This document shows, in pieces, positions 24,622-35,355 of a stretch of DNA of 64,000 nt. The stretch spans positions 62,001 to 126,000 of the forward strand of contig NZ_JACYVI010000008.1 of assembly GCF_014842265.1 (NCBI RefSeq), in the 5' to 3' direction. Under the pieces are notes generated by a model. It ran no database searches. It was given only the letters and a program-made list of their open reading frames with translations, and was not told the origin of the DNA. The position numbers and the translations under genes are program-made. Numbering within the stretch: position 1 is the stretch's first letter; the number at the start of each line of letters is the position of its first letter. This DNA comes from Pseudomonas sp. CFBP 13711 (lineage in GTDB: Bacteria; Pseudomonadota; Gammaproteobacteria; Pseudomonadales; Pseudomonadaceae).

Positions 24622-27054
24622 ATGCCCGATTCTGTTGCTGCCAGCTTGCGACTTGCGCCCGAAGCGCTGACCCGTCCCTTTTCCGCTGAACAGTTCAGCT
24701 TCACGACAACCAACGATCTGGAACCCTTTCGCGGCGTACTCGGCCAGGAGCGCGCGGTCGAAGCCCTGCAATTCGGCGTCGCCATGCCGCGCCCTGGTTA
24801 CAACGTGTTCGTCATGGGCGAGCCCGGTACCGGCCGCTTCTCCTTCGTCAAGCGCTACCTCAAGGCCGAAGCCAAGCGCATGCAGACGCCGTCGGACTGG
24901 GTCTACGTCAATAATTTCGATGACGCCCGTGAGCCGCGCGCCCTTGAACTGCCGCCCGGCAGCGCCAGTGCGTTCATTGCCGACATCAACGGACTGATCG
25001 ACAACCTGCTGTCGACGTTTCCTGCGGTGTTCGAACATCCGTCCTACCAGCAGAAGAAGAGCTCGATTGACCGCGCCTTCAATCAGCGCTACGACCGCGC
25101 CCTCGATGTCATCGAACGTCTTGCGCTGGAAAAGGACATCGCGCTGTACCGCGACAACACCAACATTGCGTTCACCCCGATGCTCGAAGGCAAGGCGCTG
25201 GACGAGGCCGAGTTTTCGCAATTGCCGGAAGCCGAGCGCGAGCGTTTTCACACCGATATTTCGACGCTGGAAGAGCGGTTGAATGAAGAACTCGCCAGCC
25301 TGCCGCAGTGGAAGCGCGAGTCCAACAACCAGATGCGTGAGCTCAATGAAGAGACCATCATCCTCGCGCTCCAGCCTTTGTTGGCACCGTTGTCCGAGCA
25401 GTACGCCGAGAACGCCGCGGTGTGCGCCTACCTTCAGGCAGTGCAGGTTAACCTGCTCAGAACCGTGGTCGAGCAATTGGTTGACGACAGCAAAACCGAT
25501 GCCCAGGCGCGCAAGCTGCTCGAAGAGCAATACTGCCCGAGCCTGATGGTGGGCCATTCCGCCAGCGGCGGCGCGCCGGTGGTATTCGAGCCGCACCCGA
25601 CCTACGACAACCTCTTCGGTCGCATCGAATACAGCACCGACCAGGGCGCGCTTTACACCACCTATCGTCAGCTGCGCCCCGGAGCATTTCACCGGGCCAA
25701 CGGCGGTTTTCTGGTGCTGGAAGCCGAGAAAATGCTCAGCGAGCCGTTCGTGTGGGACGCCCTCAAGCGCTCCCTGCAATCGCGCAAACTGAAGATGGAA
25801 GCGCCGCTGGGTGAACTGGGTCGTCTGGCCACCGTAACGCTGACCCCGCAGACCATCCCGCTGCAGGTCAAAGTCATCATCATTGGCGCGCGGTCGCTGT
25901 ATTACACGCTGCAGGACCTAGATCCGGACTTCCAGGAGATGTTCCGGGTGCTGGTGGATTTCGACGAAGACATTCCGATGGTCGACGAGAGCCTGGAGCA
26001 GTTCGCCCAGTTGCTCAAAACCCGGACGTCGGAGGAGGGCATGGCGCCGCTGACGGCGGATGCAGTCGCGCGCCTTGCCACGTACAGCGCGCGCCTCGCC
26101 GAGCACCAGGGGCGCTTGTCGGCGCGCATCGGTGATCTGTTCCAACTGGTCAGCGAGGCGGACTTCATTCGCAGTGTGGCCGGTGACGAGCGCACTGACG
26201 CCGGGCACATCGAGCGTGCGTTGAAAGCCAAGGCCACCCGCACCGGACGTGTGTCGGCCCGAATTCTCGATGACATGCTCGCCGGCATCATCCTGATCGA
26301 CACTCAGGGCGCGGCAGTCGGCAAGTGCAACGGCCTGACGGTGCTGGAAGTGGGGGATTCCGCGTTCGGTGTGCCGGCGCGCATCTCGGCGACGGTTTAC
26401 CCGGGCGGTAGCGGCATCGTCGACATCGAGCGTGAGGTCAACCTGGGCCAGCCGATTCACTCCAAAGGGGTGATGATCCTCACCGGTTATCTGGGCAGCC
26501 GCTACGCCCAGGAATTCCCGCTGGCCATTTCCGCGAGCATCGCGCTGGAGCAGTCCTACGGTTATGTCGATGGCGACAGCGCTTCCCTCGGCGAGGTCTG
26601 CACGCTCATTTCAGCGCTGTCGAAAACCCCGCTCAAGCAGTGCTTCGCCATCACCGGCTCGATCAACCAGTTCGGTGAAGTCCAGGCGGTCGGCGGCGTT
26701 AACGAGAAGATCGAAGGCTTCTTCCGGCTCTGCGAAGCCCGAGGTCTTACCGGCGATCAAGGCGCGATCATTCCCCACGCCAACGTCGCCACGCTGATGC
26801 TGGACGAGCGCGTGCTGCAAGCCGTGCGCGCCGGGCAGTTCCACGTGTACGCCGTGCGTCAGGTGGATGAGGCGCTGAGCCTGTTGGTGGGCATGCCGGT
26901 GGGTGAAGCGGACGAGGACGGTCAATTCCCCGATGATTCGGTGAACGGCAGGGTGGTGGACCGTCTGCGCGACATCGCTGAAATGCTCAGCGACGACGAC
27001 CTCAAAGAGCTCGAAAAGGAGGCGCCACAATTACAGCCCGAGCTGAAAAGCTAG
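24622..27054 (+). CDS. Lon-like ATP-dependent protease
   Basis: 810 residues. N-terminal AAA part with a Walker-A-like GEPGTGRFSF (about 65) and Walker-B-like ANGGFLVLEAEKML (about 360). The C-terminal Lon protease domain has catalytic Ser in YGYVDGDSASLGE (about 655) and Lys in VGGVNEKIEGF (about 700). It is the Lon-like form with a shortened N-terminal region, related to P. aeruginosa PA4576 by context. Cytoplasmic protein degradation. It has its own downstream terminator and a 280-bp divergent upstream region (24342-24621) without a visible gene. Confidence 0.88.
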   Translation: MPDSVAASLRLAPEALTRPFSAEQFSFTTTNDLEPFRGVLGQERAVEALQFGVAMPRPGYNVFVMGEPGTGRFSFVKRYLKAEAKRMQTPSDWVYVNNFDDAREPRALELPPGSASAFIADINGLIDNLLSTFPAVFEHPSYQQKKSSIDRAFNQRYDRALDVIERLALEKDIALYRDNTNIAFTPMLEGKALDEAEFSQLPEAERERFHTDISTLEERLNEELASLPQWKRESNNQMRELNEETIILALQPLLAPLSEQYAENAAVCAYLQAVQVNLLRTVVEQLVDDSKTDAQARKLLEEQYCPSLMVGHSASGGAPVVFEPHPTYDNLFGRIEYSTDQGALYTTYRQLRPGAFHRANGGFLVLEAEKMLSEPFVWDALKRSLQSRKLKMEAPLGELGRLATVTLTPQTIPLQVKVIIIGARSLYYTLQDLDPDFQEMFRVLVDFDEDIPMVDESLEQFAQLLKTRTSEEGMAPLTADAVARLATYSARLAEHQGRLSARIGDLFQLVSEADFIRSVAGDERTDAGHIERALKAKATRTGRVSARILDDMLAGIILIDTQGAAVGKCNGLTVLEVGDSAFGVPARISATVYPGGSGIVDIEREVNLGQPIHSKGVMILTGYLGSRYAQEFPLAISASIALEQSYGYVDGDSASLGEVCTLISALSKTPLKQCFAITGSINQFGEVQAVGGVNEKIEGFFRLCEARGLTGDQGAIIPHANVATLMLDERVLQAVRAGQFHVYAVRQVDEALSLLVGMPVGEADEDGQFPDDSVNGRVVDRLRDIAEMLSDDDLKELEKEAPQLQPELKS

Positions 27055-27073
27055 GCCTTTGACGTCAATGAAA

Positions 27074-27116
27074 CGGGGCGCTTGATGGCCAAATGACCAT
27101 TCGGCGCCCTTTTCGT
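27074..27116 (+). terminator. Terminator after Lon-like protease gene
   Basis: Stem GGGCGC (27076-27081) with GCGCCC (27104-27109), an inner ATGG/CCAT pairing, then TTTTCGTTTTC. Confidence 0.7.
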
Positions 27117-27239
27117 TTTCGCGCTTTTCCAACGGGGTAGTTGTTCGATATTGTCGGGTTGCAGCAGTTGTCAAAGGGACTGACGCGTTTCCTTCATTAT
27201 GCGAAGGAGATGAATACTGCAATCAATAAGGAGCTCGCC

Positions 27240-27572
27240 ATGCCGCGCAGCCTCTGCCTCACTCGCCAATGCCTGGGTCTGGTGACCCGAATCGAATGTG
27301 TTGTTCGCCCGCTGTCAGGCGACAAAGGAATGTGGACCTTGTTGTTCGCCGCCGGAATGTCTGGCGAACAGCCCTCCGCACTCAAGGCTCAGGGGCCTTT
27401 TCATGGACCGGTTGCTGCCGAATCGGTCCTTGATGCCATTGCCGAAAGCCTCCTGCTGCATGGCTATCAAACGGCGGAGGAGATCCCGATCTGGGGGCTT
27501 CACCTCCAGGGGGAGCTGCGAAGAATCAACAGCGACGCCGCCGTGGGTCAGCGGACGTCTCCCGCCAACTGA
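27240..27572 (+). CDS. Conserved Pseudomonas small protein, unknown
   Basis: 110 residues from MPRSLCLTRQCLGLVTRIEC. The start at 27240 is chosen because AAGGAG is 8 bases upstream; the frame is open further up without a better site. The protein is compact and soluble, with no membrane segment or known motif (VLDAIAESLLLHGYQTAEEI is the most regular helix). It occupies the place of PA4575 in the conserved gene order. Function not recognised. Confidence 0.65.
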   Translation: MPRSLCLTRQCLGLVTRIECVVRPLSGDKGMWTLLFAAGMSGEQPSALKAQGPFHGPVAAESVLDAIAESLLLHGYQTAEEIPIWGLHLQGELRRINSDAAVGQRTSPAN

Positions 27573-27685
27573 CCCCTTCGTTTCGAGGCGTTCCGCGTCT
27601 GCCTTCTACGGTCTGCAGACGCGGATTTGCCGAGTTTCCCCCATGCCCAATCGGGCGTTATTGTTTCAACTCTTTTCGCAGTGGG

Positions 27686-27713
27686 TTGTGCTAATCGGCC
27701 CTCGCCCTATACT
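27686..27713 (+). promoter_or_regulatory. Sigma-70-like promoter of the UPF0114 gene
   Basis: TTGTGC (27686-27691), 16-base spacer, TATACT (27708-27713), 31 bases before the UPF0114 start codon. Confidence 0.45.
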
Positions 27714-27743
27714 CGCGAGCTTTTAAATTATCAGTGAGCTTCA

Positions 27744-28232
27744 ATGGAACGTTTTATCGAAAATGCCATGTACGCATCCCGCTGGCTGCTGGCGCCGATC
27801 TACTTTGGTTTGTCTCTGGGGCTTCTGGCGCTGGCGCTGAAGTTTTTCCAGGAAATCTTCCACATCATCCCCAACGTATTCGCGCTGGCCGAATCTGACC
27901 TGATCCTTGTGCTGCTGTCGTTGATCGACATGGCGCTGGTCGGTGGTTTGCTGGTCATGGTGATGATCTCCGGCTACGAGAACTTCGTGTCGCAGCTGGA
28001 CATCGACGAAGGCAAGGAAAAGCTCAACTGGCTGGGCAAGATGGATTCTTCGTCGCTGAAGATGAAAGTCGCTGCGTCCATCGTCGCGATTTCGTCCATT
28101 CACCTGTTGCGGGTGTTCATGGACGCCAAGAACATCGAGCCGCAGTACCTGATGTGGTACGTGATCATCCACATGACCTTTGTTGTGTCGGCCTGCGCCA
28201 TGGGCTTTCTGGACAAAGTCACCAAGCACTGA
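27744..28232 (+). CDS. UPF0114 (YqhA-like) membrane protein
   Basis: 162 residues starting [20 protein letters not shown]. Three or four transmembrane helices are visible (about 12-35, 52-75, 105-125, 135-155). The phrase [17 protein letters not shown] is typical of the family. Inner-membrane protein of unknown function. It is 30 bases upstream of the DUF6482 gene, likely one transcript. Confidence 0.85.
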   Translation: MERFIENAMYASRWLLAPIYFGLSLGLLALALKFFQEIFHIIPNVFALAESDLILVLLSLIDMALVGGLLVMVMISGYENFVSQLDIDEGKEKLNWLGKMDSSSLKMKVAASIVAISSIHLLRVFMDAKNIEPQYLMWYVIIHMTFVVSACAMGFLDKVTKH

Positions 28233-28262
28233 TCGACTTCCTGCGACCCGCGAGGATTTGCC

Positions 28263-28568
28263 ATGAACCTTCAGGAACTCATTTCCCACGCCAGCACCGG
28301 AGGTGTTGAAGAGCTCAATCTGATCTCCATCGAAGGCGGCATTTACTTGCTGGAAGCCAGGATGCAGGGCGTCGCGCATCGTTTGGTCGATGCGCAGAAC
28401 AAGGCATTGCACCTGCGCTCAGTCGAGCACGCACGCGAACTGCTGCAGCCGGTTGCGCCGATGCCGTTCAATCTGGTCCATGCCGTGGTTCACGACGAGA
28501 TGTGCGGCGTGAACGACGACCTGAATCAAGACGTCAAAATCCCCCTGGCTTTTCGATCCGCCTGGTAG
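28263..28568 (+). CDS. DUF6482-like protein
   Basis: 101 residues, MNLQELISHASTGGVEELNL at the N-terminus, with ribosome binding site GAGGA upstream of the ATG. Soluble alpha/beta pattern, conserved neighbour of fklB in pseudomonads. No enzymatic motif. Function unknown. Confidence 0.75.
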   Translation: MNLQELISHASTGGVEELNLISIEGGIYLLEARMQGVAHRLVDAQNKALHLRSVEHARELLQPVAPMPFNLVHAVVHDEMCGVNDDLNQDVKIPLAFRSAW

Positions 28569-28651
28569 AGGTTACGGGTATTACGCTTTGTGCTAGGCTG
28601 CCCGGCCTTTAAATACGGGCGCCCGAGGGCGCTCTTCAGCGGAGCAGTCTC

Positions 28652-29269
28652 ATGTCCGAAGTCAATCTGTCCACCGACGAAACTCGCGTCAGCTACGGTA
28701 TTGGCCGTCAACTGGGCGACCAACTGCGTGACAACCCGCCACCGGGCGTCGACCTGGACGCTATTCTGGCTGGCCTGACCGACGCTTTCGCCGGCAAGCC
28801 GAGCCGTGTTGGCCAAGAAGAAATGGGCGCGAGCTTCAAAGTCATCCGCGAAATCATGCAAGCCGAAGCAGCAGCCAAAGCTGAAGCAGCGGCTGGCGCA
28901 GGCAAGGAATACCTGACTGAAAACGCCAAGCGTGATGGCGTGACCACTCTGGCCTCCGGTCTGCAATATGAAGTGATCACTGCGGGCGAGGGCGCTCAGC
29001 CGACCCGCGAAAGCAACGTGCGCACCCATTACCACGGCATGCTGATCGACGGCACTGTGTTTGACAGCTCCTACGATCGTGGCGAGCCGGCTGAATTCCC
29101 GGTGGGCGGCGTGATTCCAGGCTGGACCGAAGCTCTTCAACTGATGAAGGCCGGCAGCAAATGGCGCCTGTACGTTCCTAGCGAACTGGCCTACGGCGCT
29201 CAAGGCGTTGGCAGCATTCCGCCACACAGCGTCCTGGTCTTCGACGTCGAGCTGCTCGACGTTCTGTAA
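28652..29269 (+). CDS. fklB: FKBP-type peptidyl-prolyl isomerase
   Basis: 205 residues: a helical dimerisation region (residues 1-90, SYGIGRQLGDQLRDNPP and an Ala/Glu-rich helix) followed by the FKBP domain with VRTHYHGMLIDGTVFDSSYD, GVIPGWTEALQLMKAGSKWR and PSELAYGAQGVGSIPP. These are the active-site and FK506-binding signatures. No signal peptide, so cytoplasmic. It catalyses cis-trans proline isomerisation. The Met-Ser start at 28652 lies after a GGAG site. Confidence 0.9.
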   Translation: MSEVNLSTDETRVSYGIGRQLGDQLRDNPPPGVDLDAILAGLTDAFAGKPSRVGQEEMGASFKVIREIMQAEAAAKAEAAAGAGKEYLTENAKRDGVTTLASGLQYEVITAGEGAQPTRESNVRTHYHGMLIDGTVFDSSYDRGEPAEFPVGGVIPGWTEALQLMKAGSKWRLYVPSELAYGAQGVGSIPPHSVLVFDVELLDVL

Positions 29270-29291
29270 GGTTCACGATTCACGCTCGACA

Positions 29292-29332
29292 GATGCCGAG
29301 TCAGCCCCGCGCTGGCTCGGCATCGTCGTTTT
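29292..29332 (+). terminator. Terminator after fklB
   Basis: GATGCCGAGTCAGC (29292-29305) pairs with GCTGGCTCGGCATC (29311-29324); TTTT follows at 29329. It lies between convergent fklB and the next gene. Confidence 0.8.
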
Positions 29333-29343
29333 ATCTGTTCTCA

Positions 29344-29586
29344 TCAATGCAGTTCAATGGCCGGGCGCAATGCCCGCGCATAGCAGAACAGAAACAGACT
29401 TCGCACCATCTCCTTCTGAACACCGGGTTCGCTTGAGCTCAAGCTGCTGACATCCAGATCCCCCTGATCACGCAACTCGTCGAGCGCCTCTTCCTCCAGC
29501 ACTGCACACACTTTGCCCGTCTCGCGATCCAGAATGCGAAGGTAGGGCTGTGGGCGATCAAGCCAGGCATCAATCAGATACGTCAT
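29344..29586 (-). CDS. Small conserved protein of the PA4570 type, probably iron-regulated
   Basis: 80 residues, MTYLIDAWLDRPQPYLRILD, soluble, rich in Asp/Glu, no known domain. AAGGAGAATCAC precedes the ATG at 29586. It holds the position of PA4570 between fklB and ispB. A Fur-box-like sequence begins 23 bases upstream, so expression under iron limitation is expected (inference). Function unknown. Confidence 0.75.
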   Translation of the reverse strand: MTYLIDAWLDRPQPYLRILDRETGKVCAVLEEEALDELRDQGDLDVSSLSSSEPGVQKEMVRSLFLFCYARALRPAIELH

Positions 29587-29608
29587 GTGATTCTCCTTGA
29601 GTGTTTCA

Positions 29609-29630
29609 ATGAGAATAATTCTTATCTGAG
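29609..29630 (-). promoter_or_regulatory. Fur-box-like operator
   Basis: GATAAGAATTATTCTCATT on the minus strand, close to the 19-bp Fur consensus of alternating GATAAT/ATTATC. A second weaker match (TGAGATTAATTCGCATTA) lies at 29649-29666. Both are upstream of the 80-residue gene. Confidence 0.65.
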
Positions 29631-29704
29631 GAATAGCAAGGATCTATTTGAGATTAATTCGCATTAGAGCGTTAGGTCTATCAAACGGTCCTGAATCGCA
29701 GGCA

Positions 29705-29732
29705 ACAAAAAGCCCGTCACGTGGACGGGCGT
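29705..29732 (-). terminator. Terminator of ispB
   Basis: On the minus strand GCCCGTC-CACGT-GACGGGC is followed by TTTTTG. It lies 22 bases downstream of the ispB stop. Confidence 0.8.
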
Positions 29733-29752
29733 TCGGTGGAGCAGGGCAGCGG

Positions 29753-30721
29753 TCAGTGCGTGCGCGCGACCGCAAATTCACTCAGCTCGACGAGGGCGTC
29801 GCGGTAGATGCTCGGGGGCAGCACATCCAGGCAGGCAATGGCGCGAGCAATGTAGTCGCGTGCAAGCTGGGCTGTGTATTCGAGGGCGCCTGACTTTTCC
29901 ACAGCATCGCGGATGCTTTCGAGATCTTCCAGGCCGCCCTTCTGAATGGCCTGACGAACCAGCGCGGCTTGTTCAGGGGTGCCTTCACGCATGGTGTAGA
30001 TCAGCGGCAGGGTAGGCTTGCCTTCGGCGAGGTCGTCGCCGACGTTCTTGCCGAGGGTTTCGGCGTCGCCGCGATAGTCCAGCAGGTCGTCGACCAACTG
30101 GAAAGCGACCCCCAGATGATCACCAAAGGTGCGCAGTGCTTCGCTTTGCTCGGGACCGGCATTGGCCAGTGCGGCGGCGCTGTGGGTCGATGCTTCGAAG
30201 AGCATCGCGGTTTTGCCGCGGATGACCTCCATGTAGGTTTCTTCGGTGGTGCTGGCGTCGCGCACTTTGGACAACTGCAACACTTCGCCTTCCGCGATAA
30301 CCCGGGTAGCCTTCGACAGGATCTGCATCACCTGCATCGAGCCCAGTTCGACCATCATCTCAAACGAGCGCGAATACAGAAAATCCCCTACCAGCACGCT
30401 CGGTGCGTTGCCCCACATCGCGTTGGCGGTCGAGCGGCCACGGCGCATGCCGGACATGTCGACAACGTCATCGTGCAGCAGGGTAGCGGTGTGCAGGAAT
30501 TCGATGGTTGCGGCCAACAGGCGCAAGTCATCACCGCCAGAGCCCAGCGCTTTGCCGCATAACAGAACGAGCAACGGGCGCAGGCGTTTACCGCCAGCAG
30601 AAGTGATGTAGTCGCCGATTTTGGAGACCAGCGGCACGCGCGATGTCAGCTGCTTCTTGATAATGTGGTCGACGGCGGTAAAGTCGTCTGCCACAGCGGT
30701 GTAGAAGGCTTGGGGTTGCAT
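29753..30721 (-). CDS. ispB: All-trans polyprenyl diphosphate synthase (octaprenyl/nonaprenyl type)
   Basis: 322 residues. First Asp-rich motif LLHDDVVDMSGMRRG (about 85) and second QLVDDLLDYRG (about 210), with GGKRLRPLL near residue 45, all of trans-polyprenyl synthases. It makes the ubiquinone side chain from IPP and FPP. Pseudomonads mostly carry UQ-9, so the product length may be nonaprenyl. Divergent from rplU, sharing a 239-bp upstream region. Confidence 0.92.
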   Translation of the reverse strand: MQPQAFYTAVADDFTAVDHIIKKQLTSRVPLVSKIGDYITSAGGKRLRPLLVLLCGKALGSGGDDLRLLAATIEFLHTATLLHDDVVDMSGMRRGRSTANAMWGNAPSVLVGDFLYSRSFEMMVELGSMQVMQILSKATRVIAEGEVLQLSKVRDASTTEETYMEVIRGKTAMLFEASTHSAAALANAGPEQSEALRTFGDHLGVAFQLVDDLLDYRGDAETLGKNVGDDLAEGKPTLPLIYTMREGTPEQAALVRQAIQKGGLEDLESIRDAVEKSGALEYTAQLARDYIARAIACLDVLPPSIYRDALVELSEFAVARTH

Positions 30722-30800
30722 CAGCGAGACGTGCTCCAGAAGGGTTGCGCGGCATGCTAGGTTGCAGGCCCCACCCTGTCAAGGCGTGACATAACGCAGC

Positions 30801-30829
30801 TTGCAAGGCGTTGATCGCTTGCGTACAAT
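30801..30829 (+). promoter_or_regulatory. Sigma-70 promoter of rplU-rpmA
   Basis: TTGCAA (30801-30806), 17-base spacer, TACAAT (30824-30829). It leaves a leader of about 125 bases before rplU, in the divergent region with ispB. Confidence 0.65.
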
Positions 30830-30960
30830 CGCGCACCCTAACTTCCTGGGCAGCACCTGCCTTACGCAATTGCATGTCGGCCTTCCAGCCTTGTGCAGCC
30901 ATGCCAGCCAATACCTCTTCCTATAAAGAGCTGGGTGAGCAGGATTATCGGAGATACACC

Positions 30961-31275
30961 ATGTCTTATGCAGTAATCGTTACTGGCGGCAAGCAATACA
31001 AGGTCGCCCCAGGTGAATACCTGAAGATTGAGAAACTGGAAATCGCTACCGGCGAATCCGTTACCTTTGATCGCGTTCTGTTGGTTGCCAATGGCGACGA
31101 CGTGAACATCGGCGCTCCAGTTGTTGCAGGCGCTACCGTTGTGGCTGAAGTGATCTCCCAAGGTCGTCACGATAAAGTCCGCATCATCAAGTTCCGTCGT
31201 CGTAAGCACCACATGAAGCGTATGGGCCACCGCCAGTGGTACACCGAGATCAAAATCACCGGTATTCAGGCTTAA
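30961..31275 (+). CDS. rplU: 50S ribosomal protein L21
   Basis: 104 residues, [20 protein letters not shown], ending in [20 protein letters not shown] and ITGIQA, the standard L21 sequence and length. Component of the large ribosomal subunit. AUCGGAGAUACACC-type binding site (ATCGGAGATACACC) precedes the ATG. First gene of the rplU-rpmA pair. Confidence 0.97.
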   Translation: MSYAVIVTGGKQYKVAPGEYLKIEKLEIATGESVTFDRVLLVANGDDVNIGAPVVAGATVVAEVISQGRHDKVRIIKFRRRKHHMKRMGHRQWYTEIKITGIQA

Positions 31276-31308
31276 TTTCAGCCTAATCCTCACTAGGAGA
31301 ATTGACTC

Positions 31309-31581
31309 ATGGCACACAAAAAAGCTGGTGGTAGTACCCGTAACGGTCGCGATTCAGAAGCCAAACGCCTTGGCGTGAAGATGTATGGCGGCCAGGTTAT
31401 CGTTCCGGGCAACATCATCGTGCGTCAGCGCGGCACCCAATTCCACGCTGGCTACGGCGTTGGTATGGGCAAGGATCACACCCTGTTCGCTAAAGTCGAA
31501 GGCGTGATCAAGTTCCAGGTTAAAGGCGCCTTCGGTCGTCGCTATGTAAGCATCGTGCCAAAGACTGAAGTCGCGGCATAA
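31309..31581 (+). CDS. rpmA: 50S ribosomal protein L27
   Basis: 90 residues: [20 protein letters not shown], then [12 protein letters not shown] and [18 protein letters not shown]27 lies near the peptidyl transferase centre. CTAGGAGAATTGACTC precedes the start, 33 bases after rplU, so co-transcribed. Confidence 0.97.
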   Translation: MAHKKAGGSTRNGRDSEAKRLGVKMYGGQVIVPGNIIVRQRGTQFHAGYGVGMGKDHTLFAKVEGVIKFQVKGAFGRRYVSIVPKTEVAA

Positions 31582-31630
31582 TCTTGCGTTCAGGGGGTGT
31601 GAGGGCCTGACCTTCACGCCTCCTGAGCTG

Positions 31631-31662
31631 AAAAGCCCTGTCGATGACAGGGCTTTTTCGTT
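31631..31662 (+). terminator. Terminator after rpmA
   Basis: AGCCCTGTC-GA-TGACAGGGCT (31634-31654) followed by TTTTCGTTT. It separates rplU-rpmA from obgE. Confidence 0.9.
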
Positions 31663-31807
31663 TGTAGAAGGTCCTGTTTCTGGTGAGTCTCTTGCAAAGC
31701 TGTTTGTGTGGGCCGTTGTGGTGTGAAGTCGCTGGTTTTTGATCGGTATCGCAACGCTCATCTTTGCAAGAGCCTTATGAATCAATGTTGTTTGCTCGTC
31801 TTTGTGA

Positions 31808-33055
<1,248 letters not shown>

Positions 33056-33072
33056 TCGACTGCAGTAAACTA

Positions 33073-33100
33073 CGACGCCGCTCTTGAAGCGGCGTTTTAG
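33073..33100 (+). terminator. Short terminator between obgE and proB
   Basis: CGCCGCT (33076-33082) and AGCGGCG (33088-33094) followed by TTTTAG. Incomplete read-through into proB is possible as the gap is only 85 bp. Confidence 0.65.
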
Positions 33101-33140
33101 TATCTAGAATTCGGACTCTCTGGCTTAAGGTTGAAAGATC

Positions 33141-34259
33141 ATGCGGAGCAAGGTGACAGGTGCCCAGCGTTGGGTGGTGAAGATCGGAAGTGCGCTGCTG
33201 ACGGCGGACGGCAAGGGTCTGGATCGCAACGCGATGGGTGTTTGGGTCGGGCAGATGGTGGCGCTGCATGAGGCAGGTGTCGAACTGGTCCTGGTGTCGT
33301 CCGGCGCGGTAGCGGCCGGCATGAGCCGTCTGGGCTGGACTGCGCGACCGAGTGCCATGCATGAGCTTCAGGCCGCTGCAGCAATCGGTCAGATGGGGCT
33401 GGTGCAAGCGTGGGAATCCAGCTTTGCCGAGCATCAGCGCCACACCGCGCAGATTCTGCTCACCCACGATGATCTGTCTGATCGCAAGCGCTACCTGAAC
33501 GCCCGAAGCACGTTGCGCACCCTGGTTGAGCTGGGCGTCGTCCCTGTCATCAATGAAAACGACACGGTCGTCACCGACGAGATTCGTTTTGGCGACAACG
33601 ACACCCTGGCGGCGCTGGTGGCCAACCTGGTTGAAGCCGACCTATTGGTCATCCTGACCGACCGTGACGGCATGTTCGATGCCGACCCTCGCAACAATCC
33701 TGAAGCGCAGCTCATTTATGAAGCCCGCGCCGATGATCCCGCCCTTGATGCAGTGGCCGGCGGCACCGGCGGTGCGCTGGGTCGTGGTGGCATGCAGACC
33801 AAATTGCGTGCTGCACGACTCGCCGCCCGTTCCGGCGCGCACACCGTGATTGTGGGTGGTCGCATCGAGCGTGTCCTTGCGCGTTTGAAGGCCGGTGAGC
33901 GATTGGGCACGTTGCTATCCCCGGAGCGCGAGATGCTCGCGGCTCGCAAGCAGTGGCTGGCCGGGCATCTGCAAACCCGTGGCACGCTGGTGCTGGACGA
34001 GGGCGCGGTGAAGGCATTGACCGAAAGCCACAAGAGCCTGTTGCCAGTCGGCGTCAAGCTGGTGCAGGGCAGCTTTCGTCGCGGCGAGATGGTCGTGTGC
34101 GTGGCGGCTGACGGTCGCGAGATCGCCCGCGGTCTCAGCAATTACAGTGCGCTCGAGGCGCAGAAGATCATCGGCCTGCCCTCTGACGCCATTGTCAAAG
34201 AGTTGGGTTACATGGCTGAGCCTGAGCTCGTGCATCGTGACAACCTGATTCTGGTCTGA
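33141..34259 (+). CDS. proB: Glutamate 5-kinase
   Basis: 372 residues. Amino-acid kinase domain with [47 protein letters not shown] and the [20 protein letters not shown] motif, followed by a PUA domain (about 280-372). First step of proline synthesis, phosphorylating glutamate with ATP. Ends 28 bases before the CreA-like gene. Confidence 0.95.
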   Translation: MRSKVTGAQRWVVKIGSALLTADGKGLDRNAMGVWVGQMVALHEAGVELVLVSSGAVAAGMSRLGWTARPSAMHELQAAAAIGQMGLVQAWESSFAEHQRHTAQILLTHDDLSDRKRYLNARSTLRTLVELGVVPVINENDTVVTDEIRFGDNDTLAALVANLVEADLLVILTDRDGMFDADPRNNPEAQLIYEARADDPALDAVAGGTGGALGRGGMQTKLRAARLAARSGAHTVIVGGRIERVLARLKAGERLGTLLSPEREMLAARKQWLAGHLQTRGTLVLDEGAVKALTESHKSLLPVGVKLVQGSFRRGEMVVCVAADGREIARGLSNYSALEAQKIIGLPSDAIVKELGYMAEPELVHRDNLILV

Positions 34260-34287
34260 AGTGCATCATCAAAAGAAGGAAGCATAC

Positions 34288-34758
34288 ATGCGAGTCATGA
34301 AAGGGTTGGTAGGCGCGTTGCTGATGTTGCCTTTGCTGGCGTCGGCTGAAGAGATCGGCCAGGTATCCACCGTGTTCAAGATGGTCGGTCCGAATGATCG
34401 GATCGTGGTCGAGGCATTCGACGACCCCAAGGTTGATGGCGTGACGTGCTATCTGTCCCGCGCGAAAACCGGTGGGGTGAAGGGCGGTCTGGGTCTGGCT
34501 GAAGATCGTGCAGAGGCGTCCATCGCTTGTCGGCAGGTCGGTCCCATTCACTTCAAGGAGCAATTGAAGGACGGTGACGAGGTGTTCAAGGAGCGGACTT
34601 CGCTGGTGTTCAAGACCATGCAGGTCGTGCGATTCCTCGACAAGAAGCGCAACACGCTGGTGTACCTCGTCTACAGCGACAAGGTGATCGAGGGCAGTCC
34701 GCAGAACGCCGTGACCGCGATCCCGATTCTGCCGTGGGCGCCTGCTCCCGCGCCTTGA
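34288..34758 (+). CDS. CreA family protein
   Basis: 156 residues from [20 protein letters not shown], a signal peptide. Start at 34288 chosen because GAAGGA precedes it. The mature sequence [20 protein letters not shown] and the region [19 protein letters not shown] are the CreA hallmarks. Periplasmic, function unknown. Adjacent to proB as in other pseudomonads. Confidence 0.85.
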   Translation: MRVMKGLVGALLMLPLLASAEEIGQVSTVFKMVGPNDRIVVEAFDDPKVDGVTCYLSRAKTGGVKGGLGLAEDRAEASIACRQVGPIHFKEQLKDGDEVFKERTSLVFKTMQVVRFLDKKRNTLVYLVYSDKVIEGSPQNAVTAIPILPWAPAPAP

Positions 34759-34782
34759 TGCTGAAGCGTCAAATCGAAGGCA

Positions 34783-34812
34783 ATAAAAAACCGACCCTGA
34801 GGTCGGTTTTTT
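34783..34812. terminator. Bidirectional terminator between creA-like gene and rpsT
   Basis: AAAAAACCGACC-CTGA-GGTCGGTTTTTT, perfect stem with A-run and T-run, so it works for both convergent genes. Confidence 0.9.
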
Positions 34813-34826
34813 AACAAGCGGATCGC

Positions 34827-35105
34827 TTAGGCTGCAGCAGCAAGGTTCAGAGCCTTGATGTGGCCATTCAAGCGACCTTTATGGCGAGCAGCTTTGTTCT
34901 TGTGGATGATGCCTTTATCGGCCATACGGTCGATAACTGGCACGGCCAGAACATAAGCAGCTTGCGCTTTTTCAGCGTCTTTAGCGTCGATGGCTTTAAC
35001 TACATTCTTGATGTAGGTACGAACCATGGAACGCATGCTGGCGTTGTGGCTGCGACGCTTCTCAGCCTGTTTTGCACGTTTTTTGGCGGAAGGTGTGTTG
35101 GCCAC
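34827..35105 (-). CDS. rpsT: 30S ribosomal protein S20
   Basis: 92 residues [20 protein letters not shown], standard length and sequence ([31 protein letters not shown]). Binds 16S rRNA in early 30S assembly. Divergent from murJ across 250 bases. Confidence 0.97.
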   Translation of the reverse strand: MANTPSAKKRAKQAEKRRSHNASMRSMVRTYIKNVVKAIDAKDAEKAQAAYVLAVPVIDRMADKGIIHKNKAARHKGRLNGHIKALNLAAAA

Positions 35106-35355
35106 CGTCGAGCTCCTCGAAAGACTTGGGAAATAGCTAACAAAATAGGCCGCGAATCATGCCGATGAGATTGACGCTTGTCAAGGGCAGTTGATGCGTT
35201 CCGCTGAGTGGTCGCGGTGTGGTGCCGAGGTGATTTCTTTCCGGCGTGCGACCTGTAAACTCGCGGGCTTTGGCTCTGAGCTGTTTTGCGGCGCGGAGTA
35301 TCGCATATATGGAACGCGCTTTGGCGCTTCCTTTGGTCAGGCGTACAACCTTTCG

